Positions 1 through 10,648 of a DNA stretch of 49,769 bases are shown piece after piece. Origin of the DNA: Chara braunii (lineage: Eukaryota > Streptophyta > Charophyceae > Charales > Characeae); NCBI GenBank assembly GCA_003427395.1, contig BFEA01000108.1:427046-476814 (forward strand). Reading direction: 5' to 3'. The position numbers were made by a program, and so were the translations under genes. Under the pieces are notes generated by a model, which saw only the letters and a list, made by a program, of their open reading frames with translations, did no database searches and was not told the origin of the DNA. Position 1 is the first letter of the stretch, and each line of letters begins with the position of its first letter.

Positions 1-76
<76 letters not shown>
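1..76. repeat. (CT)n microsatellite at window edge
   Basis: Uninterrupted CT dinucleotide tract running off the left edge of the window. It is the first of about ten long CT/GA tracts here. Confidence 0.97.
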
Positions 77-79
<3 letters not shown>

Positions 80-150
80 CTTTTATGTTTCTCTATGTAA
101 ATTTCCTCATGTTTCTGTGCCCTTTGTAGCAACAACTCCAAATGAGCACA

Positions 151-530
151 CAGACCCAAGTTCGAATCCCGCTGCAATCAGATGAACATAATAAAAATGA
201 GGACGCAGAAGAGTTAGCACTCATCCTCTCTGCCTCCACTCTGTTGTCACAGTCTGCCACTCAGACGGCTCTGCAGCCTGTCCTGACTGCTCTCCTCTCT
301 CTCATCCTGGCTGCTCTCCTCTCTGTTATCTCAGTTCACTCTACCACACCGGCGTATACACCCAATGAACTGTTGAAAAAAATGCAGACCCGAGTTCGAA
401 TCCAGCTGCAATCAAGATGAACATAATAAAAAATGAGGACACAGAAGATTTAGCACTCGTCCTCTCTGCCTCCGCTCTGCTATCACCGTCTGCCACTCAG
501 ACGGCTCTGCAGCCTCTCCGGCTGCTCTCC
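151..530. repeat. Direct duplication of a ~145-bp unit
   Basis: Positions 151-295 and 385-530 are near-copies. Both start CAGACCC-AGTTCGAATCC, continue through an ATAATAAAAATGAGGAC segment and end in CT-rich sequence after GACGGCTCTGCAGCC. The GTTCGAATCC word resembles a tRNA B box, so a tRNA-derived retroposon origin is possible, but no matching A box was found. The open frames in the two copies are probably incidental. Confidence 0.8.
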
Positions 531-547
531 TGCTCGTTCCCATCCGG

Positions 548-872
548 TCATCCCGTCAACTCTACCCATCAGGCTGTGCGTCCGCATTTTCAAACCGTCG
601 AATCAAGCAGCTTGTAGATGATGGTCTTCGCTGACTCTTCGCCCTTCGGTTCTATGAAAATGGATTTTGGAGCAACAACGAGCGCTGTGTATTCTCAAAA
701 GCGGAGAACGGTGAAGCATGGCTTTTGTAAGCATGGCTTTTGTATGGCCCAGTGGTGCCACGTATTGTCGAGGTTCGAACTGTCGAAGCATGGCTTCTGT
801 ATGGTCCAGTGGTTGTACTGATACCCGTCAGGCCGAGCGTCTGCATTTTCAATCGCTCGTCAATTGCCTGCT
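548..872. repeat. Patchwork of short direct repeats
   Basis: A CCGTCAGGC-GAGCGTCTGCATTTTCAA-type segment occurs near 550-600 and again at 822-860. Between them GCATGGCTTTTGTA-type words recur at 716, 731 and 788, two of them followed by TATGG(C/T)CCAGTGGT. No coding role is evident. Confidence 0.6.
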
Positions 873-1118
873 TCTCATCTGTTCATGTTCTATTGGTGAT
901 GCAGTTCCTCAGCTGCACATGTTCTTTTTTCATTTTGTTTGTTTGGTTAAGAGATTAAAAAAAAAAAAAAATGGTTGTAACGGGCCTGACTCCCTGTGCA
1001 TTCTGGGGAGCGTCAGCCTTGGCTCATATCCACTGGCATCATTTTGGTTGCATCTGGACATGTCGTCTGTTGAGATGCATTCAGAGTCTTGGCGGATGGC
1101 GAGGCGGGTGGTGCAATC

Positions 1119-1232
1119 ACCGCCTTCACATGAATAGAACACCCGGTCATTATAGCCGTATCTGGACTAAAAATTGCACCAAATGCTGCTATAATGACCG
1201 GGCGACGGGCGTTCTATTCGGGTGAAGACGGT
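1119..1232. mobile_element. MITE-like foldback, family 1, copy 1
   Basis: Two inverted arms of about 36 bp, around 1119-1156 and 1189-1232, surround a short loop. They share CTTCAC-TGAATAGAAC and CCGGTCATTATAGC words. There is no internal ORF. A diverged second copy lies at 1945-2054. No convincing target-site duplication is visible, so the class is unknown. Confidence 0.7.
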
Positions 1233-1492
1233 AGGCCCATAACCTGTTCGTTCACGCTTCCTTCCGGCTAGGTCAAGCAGCAAGCAAACCCTGACCGGCA
1301 TTGATTACTCCCTTTTGAGGGATAAGAAATAAACATGTTAAAATATATATTTCTATATTCTCTTATGAAACATATATTTCAACATATTTATTATTTCTTT
1401 TAACTCTACTGTTTTCTCAGACTGCTGGGACTGACATGTAGATGTGGCATATCAGCACAACTGCAGAGGTCCTTGTTTCGGTTGTGTACTGA

Positions 1493-1545
1493 ACGAACTG
1501 TAGGCGTCTGGCGTGTACACAACGAACTGTAGGCGTCTGCCGTGT
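1493..1545. repeat. Two-copy 29-bp tandem repeat
   Basis: ACGAACTGTAGGCGTCTG followed by GCGTGT occurs at 1493 and again at 1522 with one substitution. Confidence 0.8.
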
Positions 1546-1944
1546 CCCTTACTCTTGTTGCGGGTCCTTGGCTGACCGGTTCAGACGGCGATACTGTGTA
1601 TCCTTGCTTGTCTGTTGTTGTTTGTTTGTTTGTTCTTGGACCCCACCGGTTCTTCCATTTTAGTGAGTTGTCGACACATGCAATCTTGCCCTGCAGAAAA
1701 CAGGCGCTGCAGAAACCCGCGCTGTGGTATTGAATTTGTGTGGATGGAGCTTCGCTGAGTGTCCGATTGAGTTCCGCCTGCACCAGATTTCAGTTTCTAA
1801 TGTGTTTTTTTTTTTTGTTTCCTTCTTCGTTCGGGTCTTTTTTTGAACCATGTCTTGAATCATGCGTGTCATCATTGAGCTGCATCGTTCGGATTTTCAC
1901 CAATGTCCTGAACGACAGTTTCTACCAGTCTGAGAAGCAAAGAC

Positions 1945-2054
1945 TACCGTCTTCACCCGAGCACAAATGCCCGGTCATTGTAGCTGGTATTCGGCCAACA
2001 TTCAGTCTGGATACAGCCATAACGACCAGGCGTTCTATTCGGGCAAAGACAGAA
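1945..2054. mobile_element. MITE-like foldback, family 1, copy 2
   Basis: The left arm (ACCGTCTTCACCCGA, GCCCGGTCATTGTAGC) and right arm (GCCATAACGACC, GGCGTTCTATTCGGG) are related to the 1119-1232 foldback and inverted to each other. This copy is more diverged. Confidence 0.65.
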
Positions 2055-2450
2055 GGCTTCCTCCTTCGCTGTGGGTTCTCTGTCGATCCTCTGCGCACAC
2101 CCTCTCTTCCGTACGGTCCATGACGTCACTATTCTGAGTACAAGGTACCGACTTTTCTTTCCGCCTTTCAGGGATTTCGGAGACGGAAGACGTCAACCCT
2201 GACATTAATACCTGATGGAACAGTATCTTGAACACGGAAGTCCGACCACAACATTCAGATTCTGTGGGCTGAATGCCCAGCAATTGAGTCATCGAAAATC
2301 CGCAGTATGCATAGGTTGATCGCCTGTGCCGCGTCCTTTCCGGTCGACCAATGACTTCATGAGAAAAGGAAATGAATCAAATGATCAGACCCCTACAGCA
2401 CAGACGTCTGCGCCATGTGCACAAACAGCACCCAGAAGACATAACTCTGT

Positions 2451-2807
2451 GCCATGCACGGAAGCGTCCTGGTTCCGGGACAGGGTCAAGGAGTTGCTTG
2501 CTTTCCTTTCCGCCTTGATTACCATCGTCACCTGTCTGCACCGTGCACTGAAGCGTTGTGGTTCTGGGACAGGTTAAGCCACCAGCACGTGGCCCATACA
2601 TCGGCCGCGGGGCCTCGTCATAGACGCGCCGCAACTTTCGCACCTTGGGTACTAATGTCCGTACCATAGTAAAATGGCTGGAGGCGCCAGCCAAAAGAAA
2701 GTTGCACTGTTCTTTTTTTTTTTGCCGCACAGCACATTTCCAGCATCGAAGAAAATTGCCTTGGAAGTACTGGTGTGGTTTAAGGAGTTACTTGCATTCC
2801 TTTCCGC
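2451..2807. repeat. Imperfect direct repeats
   Basis: A 36-bp unit (TGCAC-GAAGCG, GGTTC-GGGACAGG) occurs at 2451-2486 and 2541-2576. A second unit (AAGGAGTT-CTTGC, TTCCTTTCCGCC) occurs at 2484-2514 and 2777-2807. The rest of 2,060-4,500 shows nothing I recognise; its open frames are short and lack family motifs. Confidence 0.6.
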
Positions 2808-4517
2808 CTCGATCGCTCCCCCCACAGGAGAACACTGATCTCCATCTTCACTGAAGTAACTATTGTCACGACTCTTTGGCCCCAGCGGTCCAGTACAGCT
2901 TATTTGACGCCTACGATGAGTTGAGGTGTGACAATACGGGGCATCGCTGCTATACTGCCGACCACAGCTACGCTGAGGATCTCCGGCATATCTGGAGGGG
3001 TGTGAGTACGTCCACCACATGGCTGTATGCTCATGGATGTAGTCTTTATTGTGGTCTGTGATCGCCAGTCATTTCTTCCCTCAACCTGATGCCCGTCCCG
3101 CCTGGGGCCCGATAGACATAACAGAGGTCCCAATAGACATAACAGACAACAGGGCACATTTGGCAAGGAGGCGTTCCTGTCGGGGGCCTAGAAACTGCAA
3201 TGAGGGGCCTGCTAACTCGAGAAGGTTGTCGTGTTTCTTCGGTGTGAGTGCGTTGAGCCGTTGACCATCCGGCTTGCATGGCTGTGTCTTCTTTGTAGAT
3301 CTAGCCGCTGCATGGCTTTGATTCGCGCCTGTGGCTGCTTGTCTTGCTTCGTAAATCTGGCTGAGGCATGGGTTCGATTCATGCCTGCGATCGCGATCGC
3401 CATCACCAGGAGCTGCGGAGTTATGCCGTTGTGAGCGACTCCGTGATTCCATTTCGTGGCGATAACAGGCCTCGCCACATTGCTGACGAAAAAGAGAAAA
3501 TAGCGAGCGCACCTTCATGCAGAAGGTGGCTAGCTACGTCCATTATGATTCATAGTCGTGGATGTATGCTGCCACCACCTCTTATGTGAAGATACACTCG
3601 CCATTTTCTTGTATCGTGCCGAGTGTGATGAAGTCCGATTTTTCTTCTGCAGTGACAAGTTTTTTTTTCCCCCCACAGAGGAATGCCCCCATGCTCTTTG
3701 GCATGGAGTGCATTGTGTGCTCAGCTCTGTTATCAACTTATCACAGCATTGAAACTGTGTTGGTGCCATCTGGCCTCCCCTTCTCCAAGGAATCAGGTTT
3801 TGCTGCTCGTGTGTGAATGTCTCATTCCCTCTTCGATAAGTACGATGTCGGGAGGGCCTCCGTAGCGATGTGCGCAGAGGGAATGCTTCACCTCTAACCC
3901 CATCATGCACACACCCAGTATCTATTTCCGAAGGATATGCTCCACTGAATTCATCCACACCTGCAATTTACTTACCACACTGGTTGTGACCCCTTTGAGG
4001 GACATTATTAACAGCGACTGCGGTGTTGTGGTGTGGCTGCATCATTGAGCATTCTCTTTATGGCATACCCTGTCACCATCTATATCATCTTCTTGTCCCT
4101 GCCCCTGGCCCCTCTCTTGACACAAAGGCATTCTGAGGGCTTTGTTCGCCCACTTGCCAAATTGTGCAGTGCTAATCAATTCTTTTGACAAGGAAAACAG
4201 CCCTGCCGTTTAGCTAATCACTTTTTCATCCAAGGAAGAAATCCATAGCATAAGTTGGACTGCGATGAAAGATTGCTTGGTATGCAGTCTATGACGGGCA
4301 TTTTGTGGGGATATATTTTGTCGAGCAGTGGCCTGTGATGATGACCTGTCGAAGTTCGGCCATGAAGAAGACGAGGAACTTCGGCTGATAGACAAGGAGA
4401 CAAAGGAGACCTGTGGATTCAGTGCTTCAAACCGTAGCCCAGATTGGTGTAAAAGAGACTTGTCGAGGGAGAGATTGGTTGGCCGTGTGGAACCAGAGGC
4501 CACATTTGCAACAGGGA

Positions 4518-4520
<3 letters not shown>

Positions 4521-4612
<92 letters not shown>

Positions 4613-4613
4613 N

Positions 4614-4690
<77 letters not shown>
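4521..4690. repeat. Compound (TG)n(GA)n microsatellite
   Basis: About 35 bp of TG run into about 135 bp of GA, with one undetermined base at 4613. It produces long spurious open frames (Glu-Arg or Ser-Leu repeats) on both strands. A C-homopolymer follows at 4852-4868. Confidence 0.97.
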
Positions 4691-4694
<4 letters not shown>

Positions 4695-5117
4695 GGGGGC
4701 AGGGGGTTGAGTGTATGGAACAATAGCAATGATTGGTTGGCAAAAACATTCCAAGCAGGCTGCAGGACTGGTTCTGGAAGACAGAATTTTGGGAACGTAC
4801 TTTTTGTTCGGCTGCAGAGACGCGGGAAGACTTGTTGCAGGTGAACACATGCCCCCCCCCCCCCCCCCTCATGCAAAGAAAAGTCCAAGGGGAACAAGAT
4901 AGAAAACTGTAGGAGTTTGAGATAAAGCTTGTCAACAACCCATCGTTAGAAATGTACTTTAAAGTCTTAAACCACTAGTGCCTTTCCCATATGTCAGCAG
5001 CGGGCAGTGTTGGAGGCCCGAAACGAAAATTGGGCCGCCGATTTATCAACGGTGGCCCTCTCCACTTGCTACCGTGTTACCCGGCGCATCTTAGACTTTG
5101 AGTGGGGAAAGGTACTG

Positions 5118-5348
5118 TTTTTTTTTTTTTTTTTTTTTTTTTTAAATGAAAGCACAGGGTGTTGTAGAGGCCAAGTCCAGACCTGCGGTGATTGCTGTCA
5201 GCAGCAGCCAATGATTGTCCTGACAGGATAGGCCACCTACCCTACCCATCCCCACGTTAATACTCCCAGTGCACCCACTGTCCCTACTATCCTACCTCAG
5301 TGTGACCAGCACTCAGGACCGTCGCCCTACCAGTATCGAGGGCAACTT
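5118..5348 (-). mobile_element. Poly(A)-tailed retroposon, minus strand
   Basis: On the minus strand this ~230-bp segment ends in a 26-nt poly(A) (T run 5118-5143). The flanks GGAAAGGTACTG (5106-5117) and GGAAGGTACTGG (5349-5360) look like a target-site duplication of about 11 bp. Its body (CACTGAGGTAGGATAGT, GGGGATGGGTAGGG) and its 3' end (GGCCTCTACAACACCCTG before the A tail) match the plus-strand copy ending near 29,937, so this is a dispersed family, probably a SINE or a truncated LINE 3' end. Confidence 0.75.
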
Positions 5349-6270
5349 GGAAGGTACTGGTGGTTGAAGCATACTCCAAGAGGCAAGAGAGGAACTAGCA
5401 TTGTGGAGCGACAATGGGCACTAAGACGCTTCCAGATCAGCGCAGATATGACAGAGTAAGAGCTTAGCGAGTCATGTCCCAGCATTTCTTCGCAGGAGTA
5501 AAAGCCAATAACCGATCCAACACCATCGAACACTTGTGGGCTGAATAAGATAAGACCACAGTCGAAAAAGGCACGGAATCCATGCCAGAAATAGCAAAAG
5601 AAAGTCTGCAAAGAAGGCCGCCAATCCATGACACCCTTATCAACCCCTTCTCACTAAAACGGCTGGAGAGAAAATGCTGCAATACCAAGGCAGAACTGTT
5701 GCGGACAAACAAGCAGAAGAACTAGACAAGCCAATATTGGGAGGGGTACAGGCACCTTGTGGTAGGTAGGATCGGATGGTTCAGGCTGCTTAAGGGGTTA
5801 GTTCACTGCTTGAGGCCACCTGCGGAGACGGCATGGGTGGGTGGGAAATTGCACCATAGGTAGAAATACTACCTAGGTAGTTAGAGTCTGCCTGATGACC
5901 ACCAGGTGCGAGTCGACAGATCATGACCAACTAGCTGGATGGTCGTCTCTAGGCAGTGTGTAGACATTGGGGTGTTCTCATAACCCGTCATCAGGGTCGT
6001 GAGTTGGCCCAGGGACCATCCAACGGTAGACAATGGGACAGGGATAAGGGTAGGTGGGACTAGTAGAGGGGATGCTGATGAAGTATGGCTTGGTTAGGAC
6101 TGTAATGAGCCTGTCTCCTGATTAGTGGGTAGGATAGAAGGAACTAGGGTACTGTACATTAGTAGGAGGGAGATGGGCCCTCTACACCCTTCCAAGGGGG
6201 GATCGGCCAGGATCTGCTGGTCGTTGAGTGGGGGACAGAGCTGCCCAGGGTAGGTCCGCAATACACCCAG
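5349..6270. other. Intergenic, no gene recognised
   Basis: G-rich sequence with many GGTAGG and GTGGGTAGGAT words, similar in style to the retroposon at 28-30 kb. It may hold older retroposon debris. No frame shows a known motif. Confidence 0.4.
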
Positions 6271-6421
6271 TTAAACCACCAGTACTTGGGCACTGCGCGC
6301 CGCCCCGGCCGCCCAAATCTCGAAGCAGCGCGGGCTGTCGATTCGATTTATCGACGGCCCGCTGGCCGCGGAAATCGCGTAGCGTTAACGCTAAGGCGTC
6401 GCCCAAGTACTGGTGGTTTAA
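6271..6421. mobile_element. MITE with perfect 21-bp TIRs, family 2, copy 1
   Basis: A 151-bp element bounded by a perfect 21-bp inverted repeat: TTAAACCACCAGTACTTGGG plus C at the left and its exact complement at the right end. The interior is GC-rich with no ORF. Both ends are TTAA, so the true element may be ACCACC...GGTGGT inside a TTAA target duplication, as in piggyBac-type insertion, though TTAA could equally be part of the TIR. Diverged relatives lie at 30,045-30,243 and 34,422-34,545. Confidence 0.85.
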
Positions 6422-6593
6422 GATTGGAGCTGCAGGGGCAGAACCTGATCTCATAGTGGCAAGCTGGTAGGTGTGGAAGGGATACGACTTGCGATAGGAT
6501 TAGGGGTCTCTGTCTAGGAAAGGTCCAGAGGACCTTGTGTGGTCACTCCGAGCGTCGATTAGCTGAATTCCGGAGAGTTGTCCTGCGCCTGAT

Positions 6594-6797
6594 ACCACAT
6601 TTGGTCTTTCATTATCTCTTTTTATTGGGCTTACTATAGTGGGCTTTCAAACTCATGGACTTCATTTTTGGAGTTTTTTATTACCTCAAGGCGTACCTTT
6701 GCCACTAGCACCTGTTTTAGTACTTCTTGAACTAATTTCTTATTGTTTTCGCGCACTAAGTCTAGGAATGCGTTTATTTGCCAATATGATGGCTGGT
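6594..6797 (+). pseudogene. atp6: Mitochondrial atp6 fragment (NUMT or retrocopy)
   Basis: One frame reads without a stop for about 68 codons through the ATP synthase F0 subunit a core. It carries the words THGLHFWSFLLP, GVPLPLAPVLVLLELIS, CFRALSLGMRLFANMMAG, which match plant mitochondrial atp6. The intact protein (about 250 residues in plants) is a mitochondrial inner-membrane proton-channel subunit. Only a central piece is present. Directly after MMAG the sequence changes to a retroposon 3' tail and poly(A), so the next part of atp6 is missing. Surrounding repeats show that it sits in nuclear DNA. It is non-functional here. Confidence 0.9.
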
Positions 6798-6839
6798 GCC
6801 TCTACAACAACCTGGGCGTTCAGAAAAAAAAAAAAAAAG
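6798..6839 (+). mobile_element. Retroposon 3' tail plus poly(A)
   Basis: GCCTCTACAACAACCTGG followed a few bases later by an A run. The same 18 bases precede the poly(A) at 29,905-29,936 and, slightly changed, the minus-strand element at 5118. Here only the tail is present, fused directly to the atp6 fragment. Confidence 0.7.
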
Positions 6840-6875
6840 AACTTTGGTGGTTTGCTGTTTGAACAACAACAAAAT

Positions 6876-6985
6876 GGGCCTCTGTCCGCTACACAACACA
6901 CTACATGCATTTGGACTCGTGGGAGTGCACTTGGTCCTGAAAGCATCCATGTGCATGTTGAGTGATTCGTAGTGGAGCTAGGCCC
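6876..6985. mobile_element. MITE, family 3, copy 1
   Basis: Imperfect terminal inverted repeats of about 40 bp begin GGGCCTCTGTCCGCTACACA at the left, with the matching complement GTAGTGGAGCTAGGCCC at the right. ATGCATTTGGAC-type words lie inside the arms. A closer-matching pair of arms occurs at 37,001-37,145. Confidence 0.7.
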
Positions 6986-7122
6986 AGTGCCAGGGATAGA
7001 CGGCAAATTATGGGTAGAAGTTTGGCCAATTATGGGCGATGATCTGCTGAAGTCTCACCATGACAGCTGGGACAGAGGAGGTCTGGGGGAAGTCCTTAGC
7101 ACCAGTATGGTAACTGTCCTCT

Positions 7123-7125
<3 letters not shown>

Positions 7126-7179
<54 letters not shown>
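7126..7179. repeat. (GA)n microsatellite
   Basis: Uninterrupted GA tract of about 54 bp. Confidence 0.97.
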
Positions 7180-7180
<1 letters not shown>

Positions 7181-7502
7181 ATAAGGAACTAGAGACCGAT
7201 CTCTCCACTGACTCTACTCCCGGAGCTTCCCAAGCCCCCTAGCCTACAGAATTGTGAATATCACAGACATGCCGACATATAGCTCTGGCAGGCTTCGTTA
7301 CATGCCGGTGCATACTAAACAGTGTCATGACCCTTAATGAAACACTGAAGAAACCAGCAGAAGCTAAAGTGCAAGCAGCAATTCTTTTCTTCAATTATGA
7401 AAAGGGGCCAAAAGGCACATTATCAACTTAACTGGGCATTTCTCTTTAATCACGATGTAATGTAATATGTAACAAGTTGCATCGAAGTCAACGGAATGAT
7501 TT

Positions 7503-7901
7503 ATGAAAACTTCAAAACTACCCAATCTCAAGATGTCTGCCAGACCCTCCAGTCCTCCCAAACCTTTCTTTTTCGTCATGGGAACCATTGCATCCTTTTT
7601 ACGAGAGGGCCCCTCCATCCATAGACTTCGAAAACCGAACACCGGCTCGCAACACCACGTCACTTTTTTGGCTATCGTTATGTTTGGTGATGATCTAATT
7701 GCGTTAAGAAGAAGGGCCTCTGATGCGTCTTTTGAGGCGTTAATTAGGGGAGCGATGGAAGGATCGAGACCCGCGTTGGAAATGAAAGTGGCAAAGACGA
7801 AAGGATGGTGGCTACCTGATGAAGACTCCTCCGACTACCTCGGGACCAGAAATCAGATAAAATGGGCCCACCCTGGTGACCCAACCAGATACCATGGGTA
7901 A
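7503..7901 (+). pseudogene. Possible LINE reverse transcriptase fragment
   Basis: A 132-codon frame. Its last third has a K-T-K-G-W-W-L run followed by IKWAHPGDPTRYHG, which resembles the segment after the YADD box in plant-type LINE reverse transcriptases (N-K-T-K-x-L-W-L ... W-x-x-x-G-x-x-x-R-Y-L-G). A GDD-like triplet upstream could be a degenerate active site. The expected palm and thumb parts are absent on both sides, so at most this is a fragment. A chance frame cannot be excluded. Confidence 0.4.
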
Positions 7902-7954
7902 CTAACTAAGAATGGACAGCACTTGCCGCTCCCCACGAATAGACCGGAGCCTTT

Positions 7955-8062
7955 TGAAAAAAGAAAAAAAAAAGAGAAAAGAAAAAAAAGAAAAAAGAAA
8001 AGAGAAAGAGAAAAAGAAAAAGAAAAAGAAAAGAACAGAACAAAAAAGAAAAGAAAAACATA
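7955..8062. repeat. A-rich (GAAAA)n low-complexity tract
   Basis: Almost pure A with interspersed G, likely expanded from a retroposon poly(A) tail. Between 8,063 and 8,670 I see nothing recognisable. Confidence 0.85.
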
Positions 8063-8677
8063 TTAACAAGCACACTTAACGGAATGGGGAGACGGGTGTC
8101 AAAATTTTACATATCTCGTAGGAAGACGCCTGACCTGGAAATCACCGTGTCTTCACAAGGATTTGGTACATTTCCTCAATTTGAACAGCCCCAGATATTA
8201 TGTTGCCTAAATTTGGACAGAAGCCCCAGATATCACACTTATCACAACTCAGCAGAGCTAGAGCAGACCTATGGGCACAGGTAACTCGAATAGGATCAAC
8301 GGCGTACCCAGGATTGCATGGCCCTTCATAACATGCAGGCAGTCCGAAGGAAGACTTGAAGCAGGAAATGAAAGCCACCTTACAAATATGTGGATAATCA
8401 AACTCATTAGGACCTTCCATGGGGGAGCCTGCCCACGGATAGCATCAGACGTGTAATAACCCCAGCGGACTCCCCTGCAGACATGACAGGTCTATTCTGG
8501 ACACTGAACAAAGACTGGAGTGCGAAGACAGGAAGAAAGAAACAGCGGAGGGGCCCACCTCACAACCAGGAAACCCCGATCCCCTTCCCTCATCAAGATT
8601 TGGAGGGAAATTTTCTGAAAACAAGTACATAAACTGAAATCGACGGAGGGCGTACTCAGACAGACTGCTGCTTGGAA

Positions 8678-8790
8678 AGCGATGAATAAGAGATGGTAGC
8701 AGCCATCCCTGGAAACCTATCAACAGAGACCGTCTCTTATGCATCGCTTTCCATTTCTGATGAATAAGCGATGAATAAGAGATGTTGTAA
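8678..8790. repeat. Short inverted and direct repeat
   Basis: GGAAAGCGATGAATAAGAGA at 8677-8696 is complemented by TCTCTTATGCATCGCTTTCC at 8732-8751, giving a hairpin with a ~35-nt loop. A third, direct copy (AAGCGATGAATAAGAGATG) follows at 8766. Confidence 0.7.
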
Positions 8791-8969
8791 ATGGTCGAGT
8801 GTGTGATGATGTGTGGTTGAGTGTGTGCAAAGCAGCGGGGTGACCATTTCCGACAAAGAAACACAAGACTGGAGAAAAGCGGAGAATGTGCGAGAGAAAA
8901 AAAACTGAAATGTACACCCCGCTTGGGGTCTTAGCCGAAGCCGGGTAATGGCCCCGGTAATGGCTACTC

Positions 8970-9180
8970 ATGGAGATACATGGATGTATATGGGACGCTG
9001 GACCCGGTACACCGCATGGAGATACATGAATGTATATGGGATGCTGGACCCAGTTCCCAGCAGGTGCTGCTCCTCATCAATAGACCTGTGCTGCGGATGG
9101 AGATACACGGATGTCTATGGGATGCTGGCCCCTATTTCCAGCAGGTTCTGCTCCCCACCAATCGACCCGAGCTCCCTGCA
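8970..9180. repeat. Tandem ~46/82-bp repeats
   Basis: ATGGAGATACA(T/C) followed by GGATGTATATGGGA-GCTGG recurs at about 8970, 9016 and 9098. The last two units include a CAGCAGGT(G/T)CTGCTCC segment absent from the first. A hairpin (GCTAGAGGGG ... CCCCTCTAGC) follows at 9190-9224. Confidence 0.75.
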
Positions 9181-9240
9181 GAAGATGCTGCTAGAGGGGG
9201 GTGTTCATGTCAACCCCTCTAGCACACCTGGCACGGGGTT

Positions 9241-9480
9241 AAAAAAAAAAAAGAAGGAAAAAAAGAAGAAGAAAAAGGAGGAAAAAAAGAAGAAAAAAAA
9301 GAGGAAAAATTCAAAAAAAAGAAGGATGCCATAATCTATATCGGATAGTACAAAGCATAAAAAAAACCAGAAGAAAAAAAAGAGGGAAAAAAGGAGAAAA
9401 AAAAGAAGGAAAAAAAGACGAAAAATTCAAAAAAAAGAAGAAGGATGCCATAATCTATATCGGATAATACAAAGCATACC
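9241..9480. repeat. A-rich tract with a duplicated 60-bp unit
   Basis: Poly(A) interspersed with AAGAAGG follows ACCTGGCACGGGGTT, like a retroposon tail. AATTCAAAAAAAAGAAG plus GGATGCCATAATCTATATCG occurs at 9307-9361 and again at 9424-9480. Confidence 0.8.
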
Positions 9481-9697
9481 TGAAGGCTGGGGGACTCTGC
9501 TCACAGAGAAATTAAAAAATCTCATGTAAAGTTGTAAACAAGGTGAATGGGGAATCCTTATTCAAGATCAACAAACCAAGCCAGGCATATAAATTCTTGC
9601 ATAGAAACTCCTATGACTCGTACCTGTCGGTGCGTACTGCGTTTCAAATAGTTTACATAAACAGGGAATTGTCTGAAGCCGTAAGCAAGGAAGTGGA

Positions 9698-9758
9698 ACA
9701 AGCCAAGCCATTCTTTTCTTTTCTTCTTTTTCTTCTTCTTCTTCTTTTCTTTTTTTTA
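9698..9758. repeat. Pyrimidine low-complexity tract (TTC/TTTC)n
   Basis: TTTTCTTTTCTTCTT-type sequence. The frame running into it from 9543 shows no family motif. Confidence 0.8.
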
Positions 9759-9872
9759 AAAGGCCATTCTTGACACCTGTATGCTGAGAAAAATCAGGGT
9801 CCTAAGCTACAACCCGTGGAAATCTTCTGTACTGATACAAGCGTAGTGGACCTTAGAGTGTGAGCCAGTCCA

Positions 9873-10573
9873 ATGGGAATGGCAAGCAGCTACAGGCAGA
9901 AGGAACAAATCCCCACATATGACTACACACTGTACTACACAGTGAAGATGGAGCACGTGACTGTGTTAAAAACAAATGACCCTGAACCAGCAATGAGCAG
10001 AAGAGATTGCAAAGAACACTGGGGGGTGACCCTGTCCCTGGCTTATGTGACTGTACCCCTGGATGCTCGGCTTCGGAGCGCCCAATCCCTCCTTGGTCAG
10101 ATAGAACTGGATGAGCAGCAGCTGGAGGAGGTGTTGAAGGAAGCCAAGGCCAATAAGGAGAAGGCGCGATTGCAGGCATAGCGGCTGACAAAAGAAAAGG
10201 AGGAGGCAGACAAGTTGAGGGAAGATCTGAAGGAGCAGAAGATCGTAGAAGAGTCAAAGGGGATTGCGGCAACTTCCCTCAGGGCGGCTGATGATGCAGT
10301 GGGCACACTGATGCAGATAAGGGAGATACAGAAGTGGCAGCACACAGCCAATGCCCATTTAGAGCGACGCATGGAGTGAACTGCCCTGGTCTCGCCAAAC
10401 AGATAGTCGAGTTGACTGTAGTGTTTGAGGAGAGGCTGAAAGCGCAGACAGAGAGGTTAGAGGAGAAGATAAGGAAGGAGATGAGGAAGGTAAGGGGGGG
10501 AGATGGTGATGGTGATGGCGATGGAGATGGAGATGGCAATGGCCATGGAGGAGGATATGGGAGAAGGGCGGAA

Positions 10574-10648
<75 letters not shown>

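Noticed and set aside
3362-3395. GGCATGGGTTCGATTCATGCC hairpin resembling a T arm
   Set aside because: No D arm, anticodon arm or A box around it; probably chance or an old tRNA scrap.
4210-4938. Long frames of Ser-Leu or Glu-Arg repeats across the TG/GA tract
   Set aside because: Produced by the dinucleotide microsatellite on both strands; flanks show no protein family features.
9543-9773. Frame KINKPSQAYKFLHRNSYDS as a LINE or host exon
   Set aside because: No motif recognised; it ends in a pyrimidine tract of low complexity.
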